Origin: [Clostridium] leptum DSM 753
GTDB taxonomy: Bacteria; Bacillota; Clostridia; Oscillospirales; Acutalibacteraceae
Direction of reading: 5' to 3'
DNA: 64,000 nt
Assembly: GCA_000154345.1 (NCBI GenBank)
Contig: DS480347.1
Coordinates: forward strand, 248,001-312,000
In this document: positions 35,220-43,036 of the stretch, piece by piece
Layout: each line of letters begins with the position of its first letter
How positions within the stretch are numbered: position 1 is the stretch's first letter
Translations under genes and position numbers: made by a program
The notes under the pieces: generated by a model
Seen by the model: the letters and a program-made list of their open reading frames with translations, nothing else
The model's database searches: none
Told to the model about the DNA's origin: nothing

Positions 35220-38156
35220 ATGATAGAAAAAGATCCGATAACTCCTAAAGGCTATGTTCAGGAATTCATTGAAGTCTTAAAAGCTGAGATTGAAGAGCTT
35301 AAACAATCAAAAGATAACAATATTATCTTGATGAATGGTATACTCTTTGAAAGCAAAAATGGGTACAACATATACCAATTTGACACTAAGCAGCCATTTT
35401 CTCCTCAGGACAATGTAGTGTACAAAATAGTGACGAGTTCTGCTCAATTCGATTGCGAATATGTCTCATCCGACAACTGTCAAGTTCTTTTGAAAACATT
35501 TCGCCCCCTATCTTTGAGCCAAGAAATAAAACTCTTTCTCGACCGTACCGCTCTGCCTGAGAAACTTCTGCAATGTTTTCAGGAGAACCTGCACAACGCC
35601 GATCAGCGGTATGCGATCGCGGCGCGGCTGTTTAATGGCCAGTTTCAAGCCGGTACGAAATCTTTACCGGGCTTAGCGGGATATAGTCGGGTAAACGAAT
35701 ATCAGAAAGCTGCTGTAGTACATTCATTTCAGGGTGACACCATCATTTGGGGCCCTCCGGGTACGGGGAAAACGCATACAATAGCGATAGCGATCAATGA
35801 ACAAATAAAGCGGGGGCGTCGCGTCCTGCTGCTTTCTCATGCAAATACTGCGGTAGATGGCGCAATGGAAGAACTGGCGGAGCTTCTCCATGATGAGCCT
35901 GTTTATACAGAAGGCCATTTGGTTCGAATGGGCGCTTCACAACTGGATAAGTATCCGATGCTATCCTTGGATGAGGTTATTCGGACAAAATCAGAGGAGC
36001 TTGCCAGTCAAATAAAAGATCTTGAAATAAAATTACTGCCGATGCAAGACAAACTTTCCGATTTTTTGAAAATACAAGCTATGCGGGATGGCTGCAGGCA
36101 AAAGCAGAGTAATTTGTCAGAGAAAAAAACAATATACAACCAGCAGGAGAAAGAACTTAAGCAATATATGGCAGAGATTGGGCGAGATGAAACGACGTTA
36201 CAATCTCAGAAAGCAGAACTATCCCGGCTGGAAACCAAAATGTTTCAAACCAGGCGTACAAAGCAGAAAATTTTATCAGCCAGGCAAAAGATTTATAAAG
36301 TTGAAAATTCTTGTGAAGAAAGGCGAAATGCCATCAAATTGCTGCAAAGCAAGCAACCTGCCCTTTCTTTGGAAATTGCCGATTTGGAGAAAATTATACT
36401 ATCCGAAGTATCGGCAATCGAGTCTGCACTCTCGACTGTCGGGCTTACCGAGTCAACCCTAGAAAAAGAAATCAGAGAGCTGGCCAAGAAGATAGATGCG
36501 ATTGAACAACAAATCAGAGAGTTGGAGCGGCTTATCGCTGCTGTGCGCAAGCAGGTGATCGAAGAGGCGGCAGTAATCGGCGCGACGCTGTCGATGACGT
36601 ATATGTCTACCGATTTGCAAGCACAACAATATGACGCGCTGTTCATCGACGAGATCAGCATGGCTCCATTACTGCCTATGTTTTTCGCAATGGGCCTGGT
36701 CAGTTCATCCTGCACCCTGATTGGAGATTTTTTACAGCTTCCTCCAATCGGCACACAAAGTAAAAATGAATTGCTGAAAAAGTGGCACAATAGAAGCTTT
36801 TTCGATATTATTGGAATGAACTCGGTGGGCAAAGCCAGAAGCAGTGAATTCGTGAAACCGTTGAGCATTCAATACCGCATGAACCCTGCCATTGCTGCAA
36901 TCCCCAACAAGTTGTTTTATGGAGACATTTTGCAAAGCGGAGACAATACGAAGACCAGGGTTCTATCCGATCAGTGGGTGCAGGATCAGCCGTTGTTTTT
37001 AGTGGATACTTCAGAGGGCGCTCCATGGATGAATCGAGGGCCTAATGGGCAAAGTCGGTGTAATTTGTATCATGCAACACTGGCAGCGGCTATGGCGCAA
37101 GACTATTTAGCGAATGAAACACAGGATGGTAAAGAGATCACGGTTGGTGTCGTCGTTCCGTATCGCTCGCAAAAGGACTTAATTAATGATATTTTAGATG
37201 AGTCTTTGGGGAAAAACAGCCCGGCAAGAAAACGAATCGAAGTAAATACGGTACATAGTTTTCAGGGTGGAGAAAAAGATGTTATCATCTGCGATTCTGT
37301 AGAGAGCGAAGGTACGGATGCAAAATGGTTCTTTTTTGACGACGGCAGCAGGAATAACCAGAGTGCTCCGCTCATGTTGAATGTCGCGGTCACACGGGCA
37401 AAATCTAAGTTCATTTTATTGGCAAATGTGAAATTCGTACAACAGAATTTCACAGGGCATATTTTCAAGGATATGCTGGATATTCTGCATCAACATGGAG
37501 TAACGTTATCCGTTTCTGAGTTGGGAATTGGTTTCCAGACTACAGATGAAGAAAATGAAATCAAGCGGTTGAGTGAAGGAGTGCCAGTTGAAGAACTGGG
37601 GCAGTATAATCAAAATAGTTTCTGGGCCAAAGTGATTCCGGATTTAAAAAATGCCAGTAAGCGAGTGATCATTTTCTGTCCCTTTGTCCGAGAAGGACGA
37701 ATTGAAGTTTTACTGCCTATATTTAAGAAAATCATCGAAGCAGGCGGAGAGGTAATCGTCTATACTCGGTCGGTAAGCGAACATGTAAGGCTTTATCAAA
37801 AGAAGGCCCGAGACTTGATCGATAATTTGCGAAGGGAAGGAGTCATCGTACGGATTCGCAAAAATATGCACGAAAAGGTAATACTGATTGATGACACCCT
37901 GGTTTGGCAAGGCAGCTTAAATTTGTTGAGTCACAAATCCACTAAGGAACAAATGCAGCGTATGGTAAGTAAAAAGGTGCAGAAAGAGGTTTCCGAACTG
38001 CTCGACTTGAATGATTTTAAGAAAATTAAGGTGGCCGATGATCCCGCAATGAGATGTGAATTCTGCAAGGGTTTGTTGGTAAAAAGGGCAAGCGTAAACG
38101 GAGATTTTTATGGCTGTACATCTTTCCCAGACTGCGGTTTCACAAAGCCCCTGTAA
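35220..38156 (+). CDS. SF1 (UPF1/COG1112-like) helicase with coiled coil, PLD domain and zinc ribbon; candidate type II Mokosh defence protein
   Basis: The 978-residue protein has helicase motifs in order: GPPGTGKT (178-185), DEIS (about 477-480), GDFLQLPP (about 502-509), QYRM (551-554), HSFQGGEKD (about 680) and VAVTRAK (about 722-728). A long coiled coil (about 255-465) separates motifs I and II. A C-terminal phospholipase D-like half-site HEKVILIDD (from His884) with GSLN follows, and then a four-cysteine topoisomerase-type zinc ribbon (from about 946). An SF1 helicase joined to a PLD nuclease is the set described for single-gene (type II) Mokosh anti-phage proteins; identity is inference, and a DNA-repair helicase is possible. 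AAGGTGA precedes the ATG. AT-rich DNA, a tRNA neighbour and recombinase remains suggest transfer. Confidence 0.8.
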   Translation: MIEKDPITPKGYVQEFIEVLKAEIEELKQSKDNNIILMNGILFESKNGYNIYQFDTKQPFSPQDNVVYKIVTSSAQFDCEYVSSDNCQVLLKTFRPLSLSQEIKLFLDRTALPEKLLQCFQENLHNADQRYAIAARLFNGQFQAGTKSLPGLAGYSRVNEYQKAAVVHSFQGDTIIWGPPGTGKTHTIAIAINEQIKRGRRVLLLSHANTAVDGAMEELAELLHDEPVYTEGHLVRMGASQLDKYPMLSLDEVIRTKSEELASQIKDLEIKLLPMQDKLSDFLKIQAMRDGCRQKQSNLSEKKTIYNQQEKELKQYMAEIGRDETTLQSQKAELSRLETKMFQTRRTKQKILSARQKIYKVENSCEERRNAIKLLQSKQPALSLEIADLEKIILSEVSAIESALSTVGLTESTLEKEIRELAKKIDAIEQQIRELERLIAAVRKQVIEEAAVIGATLSMTYMSTDLQAQQYDALFIDEISMAPLLPMFFAMGLVSSSCTLIGDFLQLPPIGTQSKNELLKKWHNRSFFDIIGMNSVGKARSSEFVKPLSIQYRMNPAIAAIPNKLFYGDILQSGDNTKTRVLSDQWVQDQPLFLVDTSEGAPWMNRGPNGQSRCNLYHATLAAAMAQDYLANETQDGKEITVGVVVPYRSQKDLINDILDESLGKNSPARKRIEVNTVHSFQGGEKDVIICDSVESEGTDAKWFFFDDGSRNNQSAPLMLNVAVTRAKSKFILLANVKFVQQNFTGHIFKDMLDILHQHGVTLSVSELGIGFQTTDEENEIKRLSEGVPVEELGQYNQNSFWAKVIPDLKNASKRVIIFCPFVREGRIEVLLPIFKKIIEAGGEVIVYTRSVSEHVRLYQKKARDLIDNLRREGVIVRIRKNMHEKVILIDDTLVWQGSLNLLSHKSTKEQMQRMVSKKVQKEVSELLDLNDFKKIKVADDPAMRCEFCKGLLVKRASVNGDFYGCTSFPDCGFTKPL

Positions 38157-38171
38157 GGTTCAGGGTCAATA

Positions 38172-38270
38172 GAGGGCTGAATTTGAGTTCAAAAATGAGA
38201 CAATCCAGATTTCGGCCTATTTTTCTATACTGAAAACCAAGGATTTAAGTCAATTTTTCAAAGTTCTCCC
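38172..38270 (+). repeat. Island repeat copy B (truncated)
   Basis: Just past the helicase stop the sequence matches the first 100 bases of copy A (hairpin, TGAGACAATCCAGATT, CGGCCTATTTTTCTAT) and then breaks off near 38270, where the ParM-like remnant region begins. The hairpin probably ends the helicase transcript. Confidence 0.7.
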
Positions 38271-38349
38271 ACCGTAGGTGTCCAACCTCCAAAAGAGCAA
38301 ACCAGGAAGCTTTCCCACCGGAAAAATAAGTTTTTAACAGAGCAAGCGA

Positions 38350-38735
38350 ATGGCTGAGGAAAACAGGAACATTGGAGCCGATCATGGGTACTACGCAATG
38401 AAAACCCGGCAAGTTTCCTTCCCAGTCGATAGGCTTCAGGTTTGAAGGAACCTCCGATCAGGTGGCCATTCAGGACGTCAGGCTTTTTCCACAGAGCTGC
38501 TCCTCCATTGCTGTTTACCCGGAATTAATATAGGGAGAACCCTCTGTGCTCCTTATGGACATAGGTGGGCTGGACTGTGGGCCTCATGCGGCTGGTCAAT
38601 GGAATCCCGAACGCTTCCGCCTGCCGGAGCCTGGAGTTAGGCATGATCCGCTGCATCGATGAAGCGAAGGAACAGATCCGCCGGGAGACAGGCTTGTCCG
38701 TTACCGACGCCCAGGTGGAACATGTGCTGGAAAGG
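38350..38735 (+). pseudogene. Decayed ParM/StbA-like actin-type segregation gene
   Basis: Scattered pieces in successive frames spell the pattern of the plasmid-segregation actin homologues of Clostridia elements: NIGADHGYYAMKTRQVSFP at the start (ATG 38350), then after an internal loss QDVRLFPQS, a TAG stop at 38531-38533, EPSVLLMDIGG, a one-base insertion near 38567, and GWTVGLMRLVNGIPNAS...CRSLELGMIRCIDEA. The central part of about 120 residues is missing. The last frame runs without a stop into the recombinase remnant. Such genes come from plasmids or integrative elements. Confidence 0.75.
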
Positions 38736-38738
38736 CAA

Positions 38739-39280
38739 ACCAAATCGGTTTCCCGGTTCGCCCGTAACATACTAGATTGTATCCATCATGTGAGGCTCTT
38801 GAAAAGCTGGGAAATTCCCGTGATTTTTGAAAAAGAGGGAATAGATGCCTCTGATATGAACAGCGAGATGATTCTGACCTGATTGAGTGCCTTTGCCCAG
38901 GCGGAAAGCGAATCTATCAGAAGTAACATTACGAAAGGAATCCGAATGGGTTATCGTCAGGGATGTTTTTCCTTTCGATATGTCAATTTTCTTGGATATC
39001 GCAAAGGAGCAGATGGGCAGCCTGAAATTCATCCGGAAGAAGCCAAGACTATCCGAATGATTTTTGAGAACTTTCTCAATGGGAGCAGTATGGATGATAT
39101 CAAACAATGCTTAGAAAGTACAGGAAGACTCGGGAAATGATCTCCTCAGAAAATCTAAGCTTAGAAGAATACTCCGAAGCCTTAGTATATCGAATTATTG
39201 AAAGGATTACGGTTCTGTCCAAAGAGCAAATACAAATCCGTTTTGCAGGCGGATATGAAATGACACAGCCACTGCAATAA
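38739..39280 (+). pseudogene. Decayed large serine recombinase
   Basis: The first piece begins TKSVSRFARNILDCI, part of the resolvase catalytic domain; the N-terminal part with the active-site serine is gone, replaced by the ParM-like fragment in frame. A TGA at 38880-38882 interrupts LT*LSAFAQAESESI, then the recombinase pattern GIRMGYRQG and FLGYRKGADGQPEI continues to about 39140. After a loss of most of the C-terminal domain, another frame (39137-39280) gives the usual end, EYSEALVYRIIERITV to TQPLQ. It cannot be active. Confidence 0.85.
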
Positions 39281-39826
39281 AGAACAGGTACAGAGAAATG
39301 CTGGCAGCCTTTGCTTCTCTGCGGGTCTAGAGACATTTATGTGATGGTTAACGGAGTGGAATTGGGGGGCTTGGCGATGTCCTGGGGATTTTTGGGGACG
39401 AAGAGGTCATCTGAATTCAGAATGGTGGAATGATACTAACAATTAATATTGGTTTATTAAAAACATGGGAAATAGCTTCTGGAAGAAGCTGACTCGAAAA
39501 CAATTATCTTGGTACAACTACTTTCCATAAGCTGCTTTTTGTAAGTAAATGCGGAATTTCCACCTGACTTTTCAGGTTGGAAACGCCGCTTTTTTCATTT
39601 ATTACTTTTTTCTATAATGAAAATTAATTCTAGTTTGTGATTATTTAAAGCTCTTTTCAAACTAAATTAGATAATAGATGGGATCTTTTATAGTAGAGGC
39701 TTAAATTTAGAACTCAATTATAGTACGCTTCAACTTTTTTCTGAGAGTTACTTTAGAATTTTACTGAAATGACAATATTACATCCAGCACTAAAAAATAA
39801 TTAAAACTAATATATAATAATACTTT
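39281..39826. other. Gene-free stretch with one terminator
   Basis: No supported gene is seen. The single clear signal is the hairpin at 39551-39595; the rest is AT-rich. A 29-codon frame at 39344 has no ribosome site. Confidence 0.55.
39551..39595 (+). terminator. Orphan terminator hairpin in the island
   Basis: GCGG...TTTCCACCTGA pairs with TCAGGTTGGAAA...GCCGC (39551-39589), followed by TTTTTT. It may once have ended the recombinase transcript. Confidence 0.75.
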
Positions 39827-41128
39827 TTAGGGGGCTATAAATGATGCGCCCGTATAAAACCACTCTACACAGATAGAGGTTCTTGCGCCGCCTTGAGAAG
39901 CAAAGGTTCGTATCTCGCACATAGACCACAATTTACTGGTAGGATCCTGAAGGCGAATCCGTATCCAGTGCATTTCCTGTGATTGAGTATATATAATGTC
40001 ATCTAGTACTAAATTTGCAGAAATCGTAAAATTGTTATTGGTCTGGACATCCATCGCACTATCATAAATGCTGACGCGTCGTATATCTGCCAAAACAGAG
40101 GTGCCAGTAGTGGTGGGCTGAATAGAAAGCCTGAGACTTGAAGCAGTGGTGGATTGTGCAATCAAAGTTAGATTTTCTAATGGAATGCGTAATGTACTTC
40201 CTATTGTGGAGAGATCCGCATTATACGTTTCTGTATTAGATTTCAGATTCGGACTGATAATGCTTTGAGTGGAAGTAGTAAAACTGAGAATATATTTCGT
40301 TTTGGTATTTTCCACTTCGATGATTTTCGGAGTTTCTCCTGAGGCTCCTTGGGGCCCTGTATCACCTTTTACACCAGAAGGCCCAGTGGCACCTTGGTCT
40401 CCTTGAGGTCCGGCAGGACCAACAGGAACGACGAAATCCAGAAGGACACCGGTTTCCGTAGAACTGGCAGTTACCGCAGCTGAGCTTCCAGAAGAAACAG
40501 AACCAATTTCCACCGTAGGGGTAGCGCCAGTCGGACCTTGAGGTCCAATAGGCCCTGTATCACCTTTTACACCAGCGGGACCCATAGGGCCTTGCTCACC
40601 TTGTGGACCTTGGCAGCCAGAATCTCCTTGCATACCTTGGGGTCCGGTTACACCTTGCGGTCCTTGTTCTCCCTGTGGTCCCTGTTCACCCTGCGGTCCA
40701 CGATCGCCTTTTTCCCCCTTGTCACCCTTAGGTCCAGCTGGACCTGCTGAACCGGTATCACCTTTCGGGCCCACAGGACCGGTATCACCTTTCGGGCCCA
40801 TAGGTCCAGGATTCCCCTGGATCCCCTGAGGACCCATAAAACCTTGGTCTCCTTTGGGACCCATATCACCTCGAACTCCTTGAGGTCCTTGAGGTCCTTG
40901 AATACCGGCCATCCCACGAGGACCAGCTGGGCCAGGACACCCTTGTTCTCCTTTAGGTCCTTGAGGTCCTTGCGGGCCTCTCTCTCCCCTGGGCCCTTGA
41001 GGCCCTTGCGGTCCGGGGATTCCCTGAGGCCCTTGAGGACCAGTATTTCCTTGAACAAACACATAATTCTCTCCTGACGAAGAACAGGGACAATATCTGT
41101 TAGAAGTATATTTATTATAGTAATCCAT
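39827..41128 (-). CDS. Collagen-like triple-helix repeat protein
   Basis: The 433-residue protein has a short N-terminus (YYNKYTSNRYCPCSSSG), about 190 residues of uninterrupted Gly-X-Y repeats (GPQGPQG, GPKGDTG), a linker of the kind VEIGSVSSGSSAAVT with LLDFVVPVGPAG, a second short collagen block and a globular beta-rich C-terminal domain of about 165 residues. Similar proteins coat spores or cell surfaces and the C-terminal domain trimerises. There is no ordinary signal peptide, which fits spore-surface or mother-cell assembly. AAGGAG lies about eleven bases before the ATG. It is in the AT-richer island and may be acquired. Confidence 0.9.
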   Translation of the reverse strand: MDYYNKYTSNRYCPCSSSGENYVFVQGNTGPQGPQGIPGPQGPQGPRGERGPQGPQGPKGEQGCPGPAGPRGMAGIQGPQGPQGVRGDMGPKGDQGFMGPQGIQGNPGPMGPKGDTGPVGPKGDTGSAGPAGPKGDKGEKGDRGPQGEQGPQGEQGPQGVTGPQGMQGDSGCQGPQGEQGPMGPAGVKGDTGPIGPQGPTGATPTVEIGSVSSGSSAAVTASSTETGVLLDFVVPVGPAGPQGDQGATGPSGVKGDTGPQGASGETPKIIEVENTKTKYILSFTTSTQSIISPNLKSNTETYNADLSTIGSTLRIPLENLTLIAQSTTASSLRLSIQPTTTGTSVLADIRRVSIYDSAMDVQTNNNFTISANLVLDDIIYTQSQEMHWIRIRLQDPTSKLWSMCEIRTFASQGGARTSICVEWFYTGASFIAP

Positions 41129-41183
41129 ATCAGAGATGACTCCTTTTCAGAATTTTCTAAAAATAAGGCAACGGATAAATTTT

Positions 41184-41402
41184 TTATTCCCTTAAATTAG
41201 AACTTTCATTTATTTTCTCATTTAGACGTTGACTTTGTGTACCGAAATAGAACGCAATCACAACAGAAAAGACTGTGAGAAAATCTTGTTCTGAAAGTTT
41301 TCCTATAATCGAGAGATATGCGAATACTACGGTTAAAATAATTGTTACAATGCTTTTTACGCATAAAAGATTGCTCAGCCTTTGAAGCCATACTGAACGC
41401 AT
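41184..41402 (-). CDS. Small holin-like phage-type membrane protein
   Basis: The 72-residue protein has two membrane helices; the pattern VKSIVTIILTVVFAYL, GKLSEQDFLTVF and IAFYFGTQSQ is common in small proteins of Firmicutes phages and integrative elements, often labelled holin-like. AAGGAGG precedes the ATG. It is just upstream of the collagen-like gene on the same strand (55 bases), so the two may be one transcript. No endolysin is near, so lysis function is unproven. Confidence 0.7.
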   Translation of the reverse strand: MRSVWLQRLSNLLCVKSIVTIILTVVFAYLSIIGKLSEQDFLTVFSVVIAFYFGTQSQRLNEKINESSNLRE

Positions 41403-41445
41403 ATAGTTTCCTCCTTCTGGTACTGTCTACTTTATTAGAATATGA

Positions 41446-41655
41446 GCAGAAGTGGAATTTTGAAACTCAAAAATAAGACAACTCAACTCCGGCCTCTTTT
41501 TCTATTCTATAAACCTAGAAATCAAGCCTTTTTTTGAAGTCTGTTTCTTTTAATAGGAATAACACATCCAAAAGTAAAAAACAGAAAAACGGGTTGTAAA
41601 AACAATAGAATATATCTATTCTGAACCTGGAATTCTCATTTTGTTGAAGATATCT
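41446..41655 (+). repeat. Island repeat copy C (full length)
   Basis: This matches copy A along about 200 bases: CTCAAAA, CCGGCCTCTTTTTCTAT, AAAAAACAGAAAAA, TTGTAAAAACAAT and GGAATTCTCATT. The hairpin at its start is weaker than in A. It is in direct orientation to A and B, so A and C bracket about 6.5 kb holding the helicase, the pseudogenes, the collagen-like gene and the holin-like gene. Confidence 0.75.
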
Positions 41656-41940
41656 TTTGATTTTGGATTATTAAATTCCTCTCAAATGGTATTAGACTAG
41701 CGGACAACAATTTCGTCCTGGTCATACATAATGAAAACACCATTGACATCTGAACCCCTCAGGTTTGGACAGCAATGGTGTTTTGTTATAATTAGCATTT
41801 GTGTATTTTTTGATACTGCTTTTTCTTTTTGCCATTTCCAAGTCAAAAGAAGAAAAACGCAGATTTCAATACAAAAAATCACAAAGGGAATGTTTCTGAA
41901 CCAATTAGTCTATTGTACTATCTTCACACAGTCTCTTATT
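41656..41940. other. Gene-free AT-rich stretch
   Basis: Two short opposed frames (41697-41882 minus and 41731-41964 plus) overlap here; neither has a ribosome site or a recognisable pattern. Confidence 0.5.
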
Positions 41941-42174
41941 TTAAGATGTTATACTGTATTGTAAGGTTAAGGTAATAAATCGATGGAGGCTTTTTATCAG
42001 ATTCCCTTTAAAACTACAAGTGCTGCCAATAATAGTTGTCCTTCCTTTTGAGAATGGGGAAAACGCTTCTGCAACCGCATTATCGTGAGATCCTACAGTC
42101 TGAGAAGAGGATTGGCTTACTTCAAAGTATTCTAATAAATGAATTAAGTTTTTATTGGTTCCATGCGTCTTCAA
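41941..42174 (-). pseudogene. IS3-family transposase (OrfB) remnant
   Basis: The minus-strand frame contains VSQSSSQTVGSHDNAVAEAF, matching the DDE transposase landmark QSMS...DNAVAESFF of IS3-type OrfB. The next residues of the family (PILKRKDNYYWQHL) are found in another frame after a one-base slip, followed by KSLHRFI back in the first frame. It is therefore a broken C-terminal scrap without the rest of the element or visible terminal repeats. It marks the right edge of the island, touching the end of the tocopherol-cyclase-like gene. Confidence 0.7.
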
Positions 42175-43036
42175 AGCTGGCTTGGGAGGTCACGGCGTTA
42201 AGCAAGACGTTTTTCCGCTTCTTGAAGATGTACTGAACCTTGCAGGAGGGACTTTCATGGATCACTCGGCTCATATCGCCAAAACGCGGAGCATATAGAG
42301 GATGCGGTGCTGGTTCCAGTAAACGGGCGGCAAGGATATCGCTTCCTTGACGGATTACTACTTGGCCGTCATGCAGTGCCTGAACCTGCGCTCCGTGATA
42401 GGTAGCGAACCGGTATTCTTCTCCTCTCAGATAAACGGAAGCAATGCAGCCGCTAAAATGGATGCCGCCAAATGGGATGTCCGCAACCGACAGCATTACC
42501 GAATTTCCGCCGATGTTTGCCTGCGTCCATAAATAGCGTCTGGGGAATGAGCGGCCGCAGTCGCCTTCCATATATCCGGTGCCGTCACAAAAATAATAAC
42601 ATTTTCCATTCACGATAATATAGCCGTTTACCCGGTGAGCTAGGCTGAATACGCTGTGGCGGCATTCCATAAATGGAATAAATCGGAATGGCCCCATGAT
42701 ATCCGCGGCAGGCCGGGACATGGGGCCATAACGCAGCATCCCTTTGAGGTCAAGTTCAGGGGTTTGACAAAACAGGTGACAGCCCCGCTCGGAAAAAATG
42801 TTATTGCCAAGGCGCAGAACGGCGGGGCGCTTTTGCACCGAAAACTGCCGGATAGGATATTTGACGGCGTAGCTTCCTTCGTTTGTAATGACTTGCAGCG
42901 AAGCGGAACAGCCGCCCCGGCGATCGATATGGATTGCCGGAATCAGCGCAACGGTATCGCGGCCATTTTGCTGTTTGAGATACCAGCCCTCAAAATAGGG
43001 GAGACGGGAGCTTCCATAAAAGCGCGCTTTAATCAT
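42152..43036 (-). CDS. Tocopherol cyclase-like domain protein
   Basis: The 294-residue protein has the family pattern FEGWYLKQQNG near the start, GPFRFIPFMECRHSV, GTGYMEGDCGRSFP and YRFATYHGA. Plant tocopherol cyclase closes the chroman ring of vitamin E; the bacterial relatives in Firmicutes are uncharacterised and there is no tocopherol pathway here. It overlaps the end of the FAD/Rieske gene by eight bases and is surely co-translated with it. Confidence 0.88.
   Translation of the reverse strand: MIKARFYGSSRLPYFEGWYLKQQNGRDTVALIPAIHIDRRGGCSASLQVITNEGSYAVKYPIRQFSVQKRPAVLRLGNNIFSERGCHLFCQTPELDLKGMLRYGPMSRPAADIMGPFRFIPFMECRHSVFSLAHRVNGYIIVNGKCYYFCDGTGYMEGDCGRSFPRRYLWTQANIGGNSVMLSVADIPFGGIHFSGCIASVYLRGEEYRFATYHGAQVQALHDGQVVIRQGSDILAARLLEPAPHPLYAPRFGDMSRVIHESPSCKVQYIFKKRKNVLLNAVTSQASFEDAWNQ

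Noticed and set aside
41697..41882. 61-codon minus-strand frame between repeat C and the IS3 scrap
   Set aside because: No ribosome site; the start is a GTG and the sequence has no known pattern.
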